A stretch of DNA of 64,000 nt from Rhodococcoides corynebacterioides (GCF_019834675.1 NZ_JABUBU010000002.1:124001-188000); one strand, 5' to 3'; counted from the stretch's first letter, positions 12,139 to 21,453 are shown. Notes: generated by a model not told the origin, from the sequence alone. Numbers and translations are program-made.

Positions 12139-13526
12139 GCGCACCCGTGGTTCTCGCCGGGCACGACCTGGTCGAGCGCGCGTTGCTCGCGGCGACCGTG
12201 AGCGACACCGTCGTGCTCGTCGCCGACGTCTCCGCGGCGTCGTTGCGGTGGGCGGGCAATTCCATGACCACCAACGGCATCGCCGACAGCCGGGCGTGGA
12301 CCGTGGTGTCCATCGTCCGCGACGGCGACACGGCGCGGGTGGGGACGGTGTCGTCCACGAGCGCCGATCCGGACGACGTCGTCGCCGTGGTGCGCGCGGC
12401 GGAGGACGCCGCCCGCACCGCTCCCCCGGCGTCGGACGCGTTGCCGCTGATCGCGGGCGATGAGCCGGAGGCCGGCTGGGGCGACGTGGCCGCCCGCAGC
12501 GGCATCGAGGTGTTCGAGTCGATCGTGCCCGGCCTCGCTCGGGGCTTCGACGGCGCCGACGCGCTCTACGGCTTCGCCCGGCACACCGTGCGCACCCTGT
12601 GGCTCGGCACCTCGACCGGCGTGCGCCGGCGGACGGTCGAGCCCACGGGGTCGTTCGAGATCAACGGCAAGCGCGGCGGTCTGCTGGACGGTGCCAGCGC
12701 CTGGGTGGGCACGCACACGCGGGATTTCGTCGGACTCGACGTCGACGGGATGCTGGCCGAGCTGTCCCGACGCCTCGACTGGTCCGCCCGGCGGGTCGAG
12801 CTGCCGGCGGGCCGCTACGAGACCATCCTTCCGCCGTCGGCCGTCGCGGATCTCATGATCGACCTCATGTGGTCGATGGACGGACGCGGAGCGCACGAGG
12901 GTCGTACGGCCCTCTCCGCGCCCGGCGGCGGCACCCGCGTCGGCGAGCGGCTCGGCACCCTCGGTCTCACGCTGTACTCGGACCCGGCGGAACCGGGCCT
13001 CGAGTACGCACCGTTCGTGGTCGCCGAGGCGTCGTCGGATTCGGTGTCGGTGTTCGACAACGGCGCCGACGCCGAGCGCGTCGAGTGGATCGACGACGGG
13101 GTGATCTCCGCGCTGGCCTACCCGCGCAGTGCGGCCGCCGAGTTCGGCACCCGTCCGACGGTGCCGGGCGACAACCTCGTGATGACCGGCGGCACCGGCA
13201 GCACCCTCGACGAGATGGTGGCCCGGACCGAGCGTGGCCTGGTGTTGACGACGCTCTGGTACATCCGCGAGGTCGATCCGACGACCATGCTGCTCACCGG
13301 ACTGACGCGCGACGGGGTCTACCTCGTCGAGGACGGCCGGATCACCGCGGAGGTCAACAACTTCCGCTTCAACGAGAGCCCGTTGGATCTGCTCCGTCGG
13401 TCGACCGAGGCCGGCGCGACCGTCCCCACGCTGCCGCGGGAGTGGTCGGACTGGTTCACCCGCGCGGCGATGCCGCCGCTGCGCGTGCCGGACTTCCACA
13501 TGTCGTCGGTCAGCGCGGCGCGTTAG
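12135..13526 (+). CDS. tldE: TldE/PmbA family protease partner subunit
   Basis: A 463-residue protein of the same fold as TldD but without the HExxxH zinc site, as expected for the inactive TldE/PmbA partner. Recognisable parts are an N-terminal domain (VSAASLRWAGNSMTTNG) and the C-terminal barrel with LTGLTRDGVYLVEDGRI and NNFRFNESP. The ATG overlaps the tldD stop. It ends 27 bp before the convergent split-barrel gene, with a palindrome in the gap. Confidence 0.93.
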   Translation: MSAPVVLAGHDLVERALLAATVSDTVVLVADVSAASLRWAGNSMTTNGIADSRAWTVVSIVRDGDTARVGTVSSTSADPDDVVAVVRAAEDAARTAPPASDALPLIAGDEPEAGWGDVAARSGIEVFESIVPGLARGFDGADALYGFARHTVRTLWLGTSTGVRRRTVEPTGSFEINGKRGGLLDGASAWVGTHTRDFVGLDVDGMLAELSRRLDWSARRVELPAGRYETILPPSAVADLMIDLMWSMDGRGAHEGRTALSAPGGGTRVGERLGTLGLTLYSDPAEPGLEYAPFVVAEASSDSVSVFDNGADAERVEWIDDGVISALAYPRSAAAEFGTRPTVPGDNLVMTGGTGSTLDEMVARTERGLVLTTLWYIREVDPTTMLLTGLTRDGVYLVEDGRITAEVNNFRFNESPLDLLRRSTEAGATVPTLPREWSDWFTRAAMPPLRVPDFHMSSVSAAR

Positions 13527-13532
13527 GGGGCA

Positions 13533-13549
13533 TCAGCGCGGCGCGCTGA
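13533..13549. terminator. Hairpin between convergent tldE and F420-type gene
   Basis: TCAGCGC and GCGCTGA arms (7 bp) around a 3-nt loop lie 6 nt after the tldE stop and 4 nt after the stop of the opposite gene. There is no T tract, which is common for actinobacterial terminators. The left arm is part of a 13-bp direct repeat: TCAGCGCGGCGCG also occurs at 13510-13522 inside the tldE 3' end. Confidence 0.5.
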
Positions 13550-13553
13550 CCGC

Positions 13554-13934
13554 TCAGGCGCGGCGGACGGCCAGTCCGACGGTGCTCGATTTGCCCTTGA
13601 CCAGCGCCGAGAACGTGACGCCGATCTTGCCCACCAGGCCGTACTTGGCGGCGATGGCCTTCCGCGTGCGTTCGGTCCCGGCGTCGTCGAGCACCTCCGC
13701 GGTGGCCTCGAGCGCGGGGCCGGCGTTGTTGCCGCTGCGGTCGCACGTGGCCACGGTGACGCGCGGGGTGGTGCGAATCCGCTTGACCTTCCACGACTCC
13801 CGCTGCGTCCACATGAGCAGCTGCTCGCCGTCGAGGGCCGCCCAGATGGGCGTCGGCTTCGGGGTGCCGTCCTTGGTGAACGTGGTCAACAGGACGTACT
13901 TCGCGGTACCGACCTCGCCGAAGGGGTTCGTCAT
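13554..13934 (-). CDS. PPOX class F420-dependent oxidoreductase (Rv2061c-like)
   Basis: A 126-residue split-barrel protein of the FDOR family. Recognisable are the strand TAKYVLLTTFTKDGTPKPTPIWAA and the middle segment RTTPRVTVATCDRSGN. Such proteins bind F420 or flavin; the substrate is unknown. I chose ATG 13934 over the in-frame GTG 13940 because a TAGTCT hexamer ends exactly 7 nt before the ATG, the spacing of a leaderless promoter. The gene lies next to cobN just as Rv2061c lies next to Rv2062c (cobN) in M. tuberculosis, so the neighbourhood is old. Confidence 0.9.
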   Translation of the reverse strand: MTNPFGEVGTAKYVLLTTFTKDGTPKPTPIWAALDGEQLLMWTQRESWKVKRIRTTPRVTVATCDRSGNNAGPALEATAEVLDDAGTERTRKAIAAKYGLVGKIGVTFSALVKGKSSTVGLAVRRA

Positions 13935-13941
13935 GCGCACC

Positions 13942-13947
13942 AGACTA
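13942..13947 (-). promoter_or_regulatory. -10 element of the F420-type gene (leaderless)
   Basis: Minus-strand TAGTCT, 7 nt before ATG 13934. It lies in the 18-bp gap after the cobN stop. Confidence 0.5.
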
Positions 13948-13952
13948 GGCGC

Positions 13953-16900
13953 TCAGCTGCCCTCGAGCTCGCCCTCGGTCTCGAGGTAGGCCGCGCGCAG
14001 ATCGGCGAGCATCGCCGGATCCGGCTCCGCCCACATGCCGCGTTCGACGGCCTCGAGCAGGCGTTCCGAGATGCCGTGCAGCGCCCACGGATTGGACGTC
14101 TCCATGAACTTGCGATTGGTCTCGTCGAGCACGTAGTTCTCGGTGAGCTTCTCGTACATCCAGTCCTGCACGACGCCCGTGGTGGCGTCGTACCCGAACA
14201 GGTAGTCGACCGTGGCGGCCATCTCGAACGCGCCCTTGTACCCGTGGCGCCGCATGGCCTCCATCCACCGTGGGTTGACCACGCGGGCGCGGAACACGCG
14301 CGAGGTCTCCTCGTGCAGCGTGCGGGTACGCACGGACTCGGGGCGGGTGCTGTCGCCGATGTACGCCTCGGGCGACGTTCCGGTCAGCGCCCGCACCGTG
14401 GCCACCATGCCGCCGTGGTACTGGAAGTAGTCGTCCGAGTCGGCGATGTCGTGCTCGCGGGTGTCGGTGTTCTTGGCCGCCACCGCGATCCGGCGGTACG
14501 ACGCGCGCATGTCGTCCGCCGCCGGCACACCGTCCAGGCCGCGCCCGTACGCGAAGCCGCCCCACGTCGTGTAGACCTGCGCGAGGTCGTCGTCGCTGCG
14601 CCAGCTCTTGCTGTCGATCAGCTGCAGCAGTCCCGCGCCGTAGGTCCCCGGCTTGGACCCGAAGATGCGGGTGGTGGCCCGACGCTCGTCGCCGTGCTCG
14701 GCGAGGTCCGCCTGCATGTGGGCGCGGACGTAGTTCTGCTCGGCCGGCTCGTCCAGCGCCGCGACCAGCCGGACCGCGTCGTCGAGCAGGGCGAGCACGT
14801 GCGGGAAGGCGTCGCGGAAGAACCCGCTGATGCGCACGGTGACGTCGATGCGCGGCCGGCCCAGCTCGGCGAGCGGAATCGCCTCGAGGCGGGTGACGCG
14901 GCGCGACGCCTCGTCCCACACCGGTGCGACACCGAGCAGGGCGAACACCTCGGCGACGTCGTCACCGGAGGTGCGCATCGCGCTGGTCCCCCACACCGAC
15001 AACCCGACCGACGACGGGTACTCGCCGTGGTCGGCGAGGTACCGCGCGACCAGGGATTCCGCCATCGCCTGGCCCGTCTCCCACGCCAGGCGGGACGGCA
15101 CGGCCTTCGGGTCCACCGAGTAGAAGTTGCGCCCGGTCGGCAGCACGTTGATCAGCCCGCGCAGGGGTGAGCCGCTGGGGCCGGCGGGCACGAACCCGCC
15201 GTTCAGGGCGTGCAGGACGCGCTCGACCTCCTGGTCGGTCGCGCGCAGGCGCGGCACCACCTCGACGGCGGCGAAGCGCAGGATGTCCGCGACGGTGTCC
15301 GGCAGGCCGGCCGCGATGTCGTCGACCGCGCTCTCGGCCCAGTCCGCGCGGGCCAGGGCGGCGACCAGGCCGCGCGCCTGCTCCTCGATCGCGTCGACGG
15401 AGGAACGGGCCTCGTCGCCGTCCTCGCTGAGCCCCAACGCTTCCCGCAGTCCGGGCACGGTGCGCTCGCCGCCCCACATCTGCCGGGCCCGGAGCATCGC
15501 GAGCACCAGGTCCACCTCGGCCTCGCCGTGGGGGGCCTCGCCGAGCACGTGCAGGCCGTCGCGGATCTGCACGTCCTTGATCTCGCAGAGCCAGCCGTCG
15601 ACGTGCAGGAGCATGTCGTCGAAGACCTCCTCGTCGGGCCGCTCCTCGAGGCCGAGGTCCTTGTGCATCTGCGCCGCCGTCATCAGCGTCCAGATCTGCT
15701 GACGGATGGCGGGGAGCTTCGCGGGGTCGAGGGTGGAGATGTTCGAGTGCTCGTCGAGCAACTGCTCGAGCCGGGTGATGTCCCCGTAGCTCTCCGCTCG
15801 GGCCATCGGGGGGATGAGGTGGTCGACCAGCGTCGCGTGGGCCCGGCGCTTGGCCTGCGTCCCCTCGCCGGGGTCGTTGACCAGGAACGGGTAGATCAGC
15901 GGCAGATCGCCCAGCGCGGCGTCGGTTCCGCACGAGGCGGACATGCCCAGCGTCTTGCCCGGCAGCCACTCGAGGTTGCCGTGCTTGCCCAGGTGCACCA
16001 CCGCGTCGGCACCGAACCCGCCGTCCTCGACCGGGGCGGCCAGCCACCGGTAGGCGGCGAGGTAGTGGTGGCTCGGGGGCAGATCGGGATCGTGGTAGAT
16101 CGCGACGGGGTTCTCGCCGAACCCGCGCGGCGGCTGCACCATGAGGACCACGTTGCCGAATTGCAGTGCGGCGATGACGATCTCACCGTCCCGGTCGGCG
16201 CTGCGATCGACGTAGAGCGAGCCGGGCGCCTCGCCCCAGTGCTCGACGACGCCCTCGCGGAGGTCGTCCGGCAACGTTGCGAACCACCGTCGGTAGCGCG
16301 CAGCCGAGATGCGAATCGGGTTGCCCTCGAGCTGCTCGGCGGTCAGCCAGTCGGCGTCCTGCCCACCCGCGGCGATGAGGGCGTGGATCAGGGCGTCGCC
16401 GTCGCGGGCGGCGAGTCCCGGGACGGCGTCGTCGCCGGTTTCGGGGCCCACGTCGTACCCGTGCTCGCGCATCAGGGTCAGCATGCGGATCGCCGAGGCC
16501 GGGGTGTCGAGCCCGACGGCGTTGCCGATGCGGGCGTGCTTGGTCGGGTAGGCCGACAGCATGAGGACGACGCGCTTGTCCGCCGCCGGGATGTGACGCA
16601 GCCGCGCGTGCCGCACGGCGATGCCCGCGACGCGCGCACAGCGCTCGTGGTCCGGGACATAGGTGCTCAGGCCGTCGTCGTCGAACTCCTTGAACGAGAA
16701 CGGGACCGTGATGATGCGCCCGTCGAACTCGGGCACGGCGACCTGGGTGGCGACGTCGAGCGGCGAGAGGCCGTCGTCGTTCGCCTCCCACGTCGCGCGC
16801 GGGCTGGTCAGGCACAGACCCTGCAGGATCGGGACGTCGAGGGCGGCCAGCTCGGCCACGTCCCACGCCTCGTCGTCGCCACCCGCGGACGCACCGGCGG

Positions 16901-17555
16901 GCTTGGTCCCGCCGGCGGCGAGCACCGTGACCACCATCGAGTCGGCCCGTCGCAGCGTCGCGAGCAGGTCGGCGTCGGCGTTGCGCAGCGACGCGCAGTA
17001 GATCGGCAGGGGCCGGGCGCCGTGCGCGGTGATGGCGTCGCACAGCGCGTGGACGTAGCCGACGTTCCCGGCGAGGTGCTGGGCGCGGTAGTAGAGGACG
17101 GCGACGGTGGGCCCGGTGGCGGCGCCGTCGGGTCGATCGAGATGGCCCCACGTCGGCAGGTGCGCGGGCTCGGCGAAGCCGTGTCCGGTGAGCAGCACGG
17201 TATCCGAGAGGAAGAAGGCGAGCTGGCGGAGGTTCTCGGCGCCGCCCTCGGCGAGGTACTGGTGCGCCTGCGCGGCGACGCCGGCGGGCACGGTGGACAG
17301 CTCCATCAGTTCCGCGTCCGGGGCCTGTTCGCCGCCGAGCATCACCACCGGCAGGCCCGACGCGAGGACGGCGTCGATGCCCGCCTCCCACATGCGGCGG
17401 CCGCCGAGGATGCGGACGACGACGAGGTCGATGCCCTCGAGCAGGGTGGGGAGCTCGTCGACCAGGACGCGCGACGGGTTGGCCCACCGGAACTCCGCAC
17501 CGCTCGCACGGGCGCTGAGCAGGTCGGTGTCGGAGGTCGAGAGCAGCAGAATCAT
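13953..17555 (-). CDS. cobN: Cobaltochelatase subunit CobN
   Basis: A 1,200-residue large subunit of the aerobic cobaltochelatase, which with CobS and CobT inserts cobalt into hydrogenobyrinate diamide using ATP. Length matches the family. The conserved stretch VVHLGKHGNLEWLPGKTLG, then INTRDEP-like SGDDVAEVFALLG and FRVRPDW-type segments, and the C-terminal tail DYLFGYDATTGVVQDWMYE are typical. CobS and CobT are not in the window. The ATG directly follows a cobalamin riboswitch, so this gene should be shut down when cobalamin is plentiful. Confidence 0.97.
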   Translation of the reverse strand: MILLLSTSDTDLLSARASGAEFRWANPSRVLVDELPTLLEGIDLVVVRILGGRRMWEAGIDAVLASGLPVVMLGGEQAPDAELMELSTVPAGVAAQAHQYLAEGGAENLRQLAFFLSDTVLLTGHGFAEPAHLPTWGHLDRPDGAATGPTVAVLYYRAQHLAGNVGYVHALCDAITAHGARPLPIYCASLRNADADLLATLRRADSMVVTVLAAGGTKPAGASAGGDDEAWDVAELAALDVPILQGLCLTSPRATWEANDDGLSPLDVATQVAVPEFDGRIITVPFSFKEFDDDGLSTYVPDHERCARVAGIAVRHARLRHIPAADKRVVLMLSAYPTKHARIGNAVGLDTPASAIRMLTLMREHGYDVGPETGDDAVPGLAARDGDALIHALIAAGGQDADWLTAEQLEGNPIRISAARYRRWFATLPDDLREGVVEHWGEAPGSLYVDRSADRDGEIVIAALQFGNVVLMVQPPRGFGENPVAIYHDPDLPPSHHYLAAYRWLAAPVEDGGFGADAVVHLGKHGNLEWLPGKTLGMSASCGTDAALGDLPLIYPFLVNDPGEGTQAKRRAHATLVDHLIPPMARAESYGDITRLEQLLDEHSNISTLDPAKLPAIRQQIWTLMTAAQMHKDLGLEERPDEEVFDDMLLHVDGWLCEIKDVQIRDGLHVLGEAPHGEAEVDLVLAMLRARQMWGGERTVPGLREALGLSEDGDEARSSVDAIEEQARGLVAALARADWAESAVDDIAAGLPDTVADILRFAAVEVVPRLRATDQEVERVLHALNGGFVPAGPSGSPLRGLINVLPTGRNFYSVDPKAVPSRLAWETGQAMAESLVARYLADHGEYPSSVGLSVWGTSAMRTSGDDVAEVFALLGVAPVWDEASRRVTRLEAIPLAELGRPRIDVTVRISGFFRDAFPHVLALLDDAVRLVAALDEPAEQNYVRAHMQADLAEHGDERRATTRIFGSKPGTYGAGLLQLIDSKSWRSDDDLAQVYTTWGGFAYGRGLDGVPAADDMRASYRRIAVAAKNTDTREHDIADSDDYFQYHGGMVATVRALTGTSPEAYIGDSTRPESVRTRTLHEETSRVFRARVVNPRWMEAMRRHGYKGAFEMAATVDYLFGYDATTGVVQDWMYEKLTENYVLDETNRKFMETSNPWALHGISERLLEAVERGMWAEPDPAMLADLRAAYLETEGELEGS

Positions 17556-17574
17556 GCGGTGGTGCCTTCCTCGG

Positions 17575-17700
17575 GGTGTTCGCGCCCCATCGGCAGAGTG
17601 TGTCGGCGAGCAGCCCGAGGTCCGACTTCCGGGCGAGTACCGCCCGGTCACGGTGGCGCGACCGCGCCGGATTCCCACCGGCTTCCCCGCTGCTCCTGGC
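17575..17700 (-). promoter_or_regulatory. Cobalamin riboswitch upstream of cobN
   Basis: Read on the minus strand the leader contains GGGAAGCCGGTGGGAATCC, then GCGCGGTCGCGCCACCGTGA, then the B12-box-like GAAGTCGGACCTCGG with CTGCTCGCCGACAC (plus-strand positions about 17645-17690 and 17600-17629). These are the conserved core elements of the AdoCbl riboswitch in order. The boundaries are approximate. A minus-strand TACGAT at 17704-17709 is a plausible -10 for this transcript. The short distance to the ATG suggests control of translation initiation. Confidence 0.93.
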
Positions 17701-17730
17701 GTGATCGTACGGCGAGATCGGGCCCGTCCG

Positions 17731-17736
17731 TAATCT
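17731..17736 (+). promoter_or_regulatory. -10 element of cobG (leaderless)
   Basis: TAATCT lies exactly 6 nt before the GTG start of cobG, so transcription probably starts at the start codon and cobG has no room for a riboswitch of its own. Confidence 0.55.
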
Positions 17737-17742
17737 GGACCG

Positions 17743-18870
17743 GTGAGCTCGCCCGACCGCACCCGTCCCGACGCCTGCCCCGGCGCGTTGCAGGTCCACC
17801 TCGCGGCGGACGGGGCCCTGGCCCGAGTGCGTCTGCCGGGCGGCCGGATCACCTCGGCCCAGCTGGGCGTGCTGGCGGGCGCGGCGACCGAGCTCGGCGA
17901 CGGTGACCTGGTGCTCACCTCACGGGGCAACGTGCAACTGCGGGCGGTGTCGGATCCCGACGAGCTCGCGCGGCGCCTCGCCGCAGCCGGGCTGCTGCCG
18001 TCGGAGACGCACGAGCGGGTCCGCAACATCCTGGCCTCTCCCCTGTCGGGCCGGGTCGACGGGGACGCGGACGTACGGGACCTCGTCGGCGATCTCGACG
18101 ACGCGCTGCTCGCCGACGCCGAGCTCGCCGACCTGCCCGGGCGCATCCTGTTCGCGCTCGACGACGGCCGGGGCGACGTGTCCGGTCTCGGTGCCGACAT
18201 CGGGGTTCACGCGGTGGGTGACGGCGAATTCGCGCTGATCCTCGCCGGGCAGGACACCGGCGTGCGGGTCGCGCGTGCGGACGCGGTGGACCTGATGGTG
18301 GCGGCGGCGCGGGCGTTCCGCGCGGCGCGGGACGGTCACTGGCGCATCGCCGAGCTCCCCGGCGGCGCGGCGGACGTGCTGGCCGGGTTGGCCGTGACGG
18401 CCACCGCGGCGCCTCTGACCGTCGCTCCCGCCGACACGGCGCCCCTCGGCTGGTTCGTCCAGCGCGACGCGACGGTGGCGCTGGGCGCGACCGTCGCGCA
18501 CGGCGTCCTGCCGGCGCGGACCGCGGAGTTCCTCGCCGCCGTCGAGCGCGACGTGATCGTCACGCCGTGGCGCTCGCTGATCCTGGTGGACCTCGACGAG
18601 TGGGCGGCCGAGCAGGTGGTGCGGGTCCTCGCCCCGATGGGCCTGATCTTCGACGCGGAGTCGCCCTGGGCGCGGGTGAGCTCGTGCGTCGGCTCCCCCG
18701 GCTGCGCCAAGTCCCGCGCGGACGTCCGCGCCGACCTCGACGCGGCGGTGGCCGCCGACGAGATCGGCACGGGCCGCGAGCACTGGGTGGGGTGCGAGCG
18801 TCGCTGCGGCCGACCCGTCGGCGAGGTCACCGACGTCGTGGCGACGGGCGAGGGCTATCGCCGTACCTAG
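17743..18870 (+). CDS. cobG: Precorrin-3B synthase CobG
   Basis: A 375-residue oxygen-dependent enzyme that converts precorrin-3A to precorrin-3B, the step that defines the aerobic cobalamin route. It belongs to the sulfite/nitrite-reductase haemoprotein fold: an N-terminal ferredoxin-like half-domain (GGRITSAQLGVLA, LTSRGNVQLR), and a C-terminal iron-sulfur site with Cys315 and Cys321 in SSCVGSPGCAKS and Cys351 and Cys355 in GCERRCG. It is divergent from cobN with the riboswitch leader between them. Confidence 0.94.
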   Translation: MSSPDRTRPDACPGALQVHLAADGALARVRLPGGRITSAQLGVLAGAATELGDGDLVLTSRGNVQLRAVSDPDELARRLAAAGLLPSETHERVRNILASPLSGRVDGDADVRDLVGDLDDALLADAELADLPGRILFALDDGRGDVSGLGADIGVHAVGDGEFALILAGQDTGVRVARADAVDLMVAAARAFRAARDGHWRIAELPGGAADVLAGLAVTATAAPLTVAPADTAPLGWFVQRDATVALGATVAHGVLPARTAEFLAAVERDVIVTPWRSLILVDLDEWAAEQVVRVLAPMGLIFDAESPWARVSSCVGSPGCAKSRADVRADLDAAVAADEIGTGREHWVGCERRCGRPVGEVTDVVATGEGYRRT

Positions 18871-18877
18871 GCCCCGG

Positions 18878-19243
18878 TCAGGGGTTCACCTGCGCGAGGT
18901 TGTCGAAGGGATTCGTCTCGCCGTTGCCGGCATAGGCGAACACGAAGACGGGAAGTTGCGGCGCGAAATTGCAGTCGATGTACGTGTACGGGATCGACGC
19001 GCCGGGGGCGAGGTCCGGGGCCGAAACATTGCTGAAGATCGTGCCGAAATACTGCAGCCGCACACCCGTCGCGGTCACGTCGCCGCGGTTGGTGACGGTG
19101 GCGGTGCAGACACTCGAGCGCACCACCTGCAGATCCGGCCCCCGCAGCGGCGCGGCGGCGGCGACGCCGGGGGCGAGGAGCGCTCCGGCGGCGGCGCCGA
19201 CGGTGAGCAGGGCGAGGGTGGCACGGCGGGCGGTGTGGGTCAT
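18878..19243 (-). CDS. Small secreted protein, CARDB-like, function unknown
   Basis: A 121-residue protein with a clear signal peptide: RRA, a hydrophobic stretch LALLTVGAAAGALLAPGVAA and an AAA-type cleavage site near residue 31. The mature part (PDLQVVRSSVCTATVTNRGDVTATGVRLQYF ... LAPGASIPYTYIDC) has the TVTNRG and LAPGAS pattern of CARDB-type beta-sandwich domains seen in cell-surface proteins. Two cysteines could form a disulfide. GGGAG precedes the ATG. It sits between cobG and cobH in opposite orientation and has no evident link with cobalamin. Confidence 0.75.
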   Translation of the reverse strand: MTHTARRATLALLTVGAAAGALLAPGVAAAAPLRGPDLQVVRSSVCTATVTNRGDVTATGVRLQYFGTIFSNVSAPDLAPGASIPYTYIDCNFAPQLPVFVFAYAGNGETNPFDNLAQVNP

Positions 19244-19290
19244 GGTCGCTCCCGGGATTCGTCGACGGGGTGGTGACCGTCACATCGTCG

Positions 19291-19315
19291 GGGTCGTCGT
19301 CACTGTTAACGACCC
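19291..19315. promoter_or_regulatory. Inverted repeat in the cobH / secreted-protein divergent promoter region
   Basis: GGGTCGT and ACGACCC arms (7 bp, 11-nt spacer) lie just upstream of a TATCGT hexamer (19323-19328, 8 nt before the cobH ATG), roughly where the -35 region of cobH would be. This is a possible operator. No known regulator matches. Confidence 0.3.
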
Positions 19316-19336
19316 GTCTCCCTATCGTGGGTTCCC

Positions 19337-19963
19337 ATGTACGACTACGTGCGCGACGGCGACGAGATCTATCGGCGCTCGTTCGCGACCATCCGCGCGG
19401 AGGCGGACCTGTTGGCCTTTCCGGCGGATGTCGCGCAGGTCGTGGTGCGGATGATCCACGCCTGCGGTGAGGTGGATCTGGCGCAGTCGATCGCGTCGAC
19501 GCCCGACGTCGTGGCGAAGGGCCGCGCCGCGTTGCGCGCGGGGGCGCCGGTGCTGTGCGACGCGACGATGGTGGCCGCGGGTGTCACGCGGCGACGGCTG
19601 CCGGCGGACAACGAGGTGATCTGCACGCTGAACGACCCGCGCGTGCCGGACATGGCCCGAGCCCTGGACACCACCAGAACCGCTGCGGCGGTGGATCTCT
19701 GGGTCGACCGGCTGGACGGTGCGGTCGTGGCGATCGGGAACGCGCCCACCGCGCTGTTCCGGTTGCTCGAGTTGCTCGAGGCGGGCGCGCCGCGTCCGGC
19801 GGCCGTCGTGGGCGGCCCGGTCGGATTCATCGGCGCGGCGGAGTCGAAGGACGACCTGGTGGCGTCGTCGCTCGGTCTCGATCACCTGGTGGTGCTCGGC
19901 CGCCGCGGCGGCAGTGCCATCACGGCGGCGGCCGTCAACGCGCTGGCGACGGAGCGGGAGTGA
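19337..19963 (+). CDS. cobH: Precorrin-8X methylmutase CobH
   Basis: A 208-residue enzyme that moves the C11 methyl group to C12, turning precorrin-8X into hydrogenobyrinate. Typical motifs: [15 protein letters not shown] at the N-terminus, the active-site histidine in [25 protein letters not shown], and [13 protein letters not shown]. The stop overlaps the cobIJ start (GTGA), so the two are coupled. Confidence 0.96.
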   Translation: MYDYVRDGDEIYRRSFATIRAEADLLAFPADVAQVVVRMIHACGEVDLAQSIASTPDVVAKGRAALRAGAPVLCDATMVAAGVTRRRLPADNEVICTLNDPRVPDMARALDTTRTAAAVDLWVDRLDGAVVAIGNAPTALFRLLELLEAGAPRPAAVVGGPVGFIGAAESKDDLVASSLGLDHLVVLGRRGGSAITAAAVNALATERE

Positions 19964-21453
19964 CCGGCAAGCTGTGGGGCGTCGGGATCGGGCCGGGTGA
20001 TCCGGAGCTGGTCACGGTGAAGGGCGCCCGCGTGATCGCCGAGGCGGACGTGGTCGCGTTCCACAGCGCCCGTGGCAGCAGCATCGCTCGGCGCACGGCG
20101 GAGCCGTACCTGCGCGGCGATCAGATCGAGGAGCACCTGGTCTACCCGGTCACCACCGGCACCACCGACCATCCGCTGGGGTACGACGGCGCCATCGCCG
20201 ACTTCTACACCGAGGCCGCGGAGCGTCTCGCGGTGCACCTCGCGGCGGGTCGGTCCGTGGCGCTCCTGGCCGCCGGCGACCCGCTGTTCTACAGCTCGTA
20301 CCAGCACATGCACGTGCGCCTGGCGGACCGCTTCGAGACCGAGATCGTGCCCGGGGTCACCAGCGTCAGCGCCGCCTCCGCCGCGCTCGGCGAGCCCCTG
20401 GTCGAGGGCGAGGAGGTGCTCACCGTGCTGCCGGGGACGCTGCCGGTACCGGAGCTCACCCGTCGTCTCCGGGAGACGGACTCGGCGGCGATCCTCAAGC
20501 TGGGCCGCACCTTTCCCGCTGTGCGCCAGGCACTCTCGGATGCGGGACGACTGGACGAGGCGCGGTACGTCGAGCGCGCCAGCACCGACGGCGAGCGGGT
20601 CGGGTCCCTCGCCGACGTCGACGAGACGGCCGTGCCGTACTTCTCCATCGCCGTGGTCCCCAGCCCGTCGTACGCGGCGACCGAGGCGCCCGCCGCGGGC
20701 GAGGTGGTCGTCGTCGGCCTGGGCCCGGGCGATGCCCGTTGGACGACGCCGGAGGTGCGGGAGGAGCTCGCGCGGGCCACGGATCTCGTCGGGTACACCA
20801 CCTACATCGACCGGGTACCCGCGCGGCCGGGACAGCGTCGGCACGCCAGCGACAACCGGGTCGAGTCCGAGCGTGCCGAGATGGCACTCGACCTGGCGGC
20901 CCGCGGGGCGCGCGTGGTGGTCGTGTCGTCGGGTGACCCCGGCGTCTTCGCGATGGCCGCCGCCGTGCTCGAGGTGGCGGCCGAGCCGCGATGGCAACAC
21001 GTCCCCGTCCGGGTGTGTCCCGGGGTGACGGCGGCCAACGCCGTCGCCAGCCGGGTCGGTGCGCCGCTGGGGCACGACTACGCCGTCATCTCGCTGTCCG
21101 ACCGGCTCAAGCCGTGGGACGTCGTCGAGCACCGTCTGCGAGCGGTGATGGCCGCGGACATGGCGGTCGCGATCTACAACCCCGCCTCGCGGACACGACG
21201 CCGACAGGTCGTCACGCTCAAGGAGCTCGCGCTCGAGTACCGGGATCCTGCGACGCCGGTGATCGTCGGCCGTGACGTGTCGGGCCCCGAGGAGACGGTC
21301 ACCGTGGTCGACCTGGCCGACCTCGACCCGGACACCATCGACATGCGGTGCCTGCTCATCGTCGGTGCGTCGACGACGGCGGTGGACCGTTCGGGGCCGA
21401 CGCCCCGGGTGTTCACGTCTCGTCGGTACTCGACGGAGTCCGCGCGGACCTGA
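19960..21453 (+). CDS. cobIJ: Fused CobI-CobJ precorrin methyltransferase
   Basis: A 497-residue fusion of two SAM-dependent tetrapyrrole methyltransferases. Residues 1-245 are CobI (precorrin-2 C20-methyltransferase: [46 protein letters not shown]). From about residue 247 starts CobJ (precorrin-3B C17-methyltransferase: [39 protein letters not shown]). The same fusion is Rv2066 in M. tuberculosis. CobJ uses the product of CobG. The last 41 bp overlap the 3' end of cobK on the other strand. Confidence 0.96.
   Translation: MTGKLWGVGIGPGDPELVTVKGARVIAEADVVAFHSARGSSIARRTAEPYLRGDQIEEHLVYPVTTGTTDHPLGYDGAIADFYTEAAERLAVHLAAGRSVALLAAGDPLFYSSYQHMHVRLADRFETEIVPGVTSVSAASAALGEPLVEGEEVLTVLPGTLPVPELTRRLRETDSAAILKLGRTFPAVRQALSDAGRLDEARYVERASTDGERVGSLADVDETAVPYFSIAVVPSPSYAATEAPAAGEVVVVGLGPGDARWTTPEVREELARATDLVGYTTYIDRVPARPGQRRHASDNRVESERAEMALDLAARGARVVVVSSGDPGVFAMAAAVLEVAAEPRWQHVPVRVCPGVTAANAVASRVGAPLGHDYAVISLSDRLKPWDVVEHRLRAVMAADMAVAIYNPASRTRRRQVVTLKELALEYRDPATPVIVGRDVSGPEETVTVVDLADLDPDTIDMRCLLIVGASTTAVDRSGPTPRVFTSRRYSTESART

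Noticed and set aside
19960-21453. Frameshift joining separate cobI and cobJ genes
   Set aside because: The frame is open throughout, both halves have complete motifs, and the same fusion is known in mycobacteria (Rv2066).
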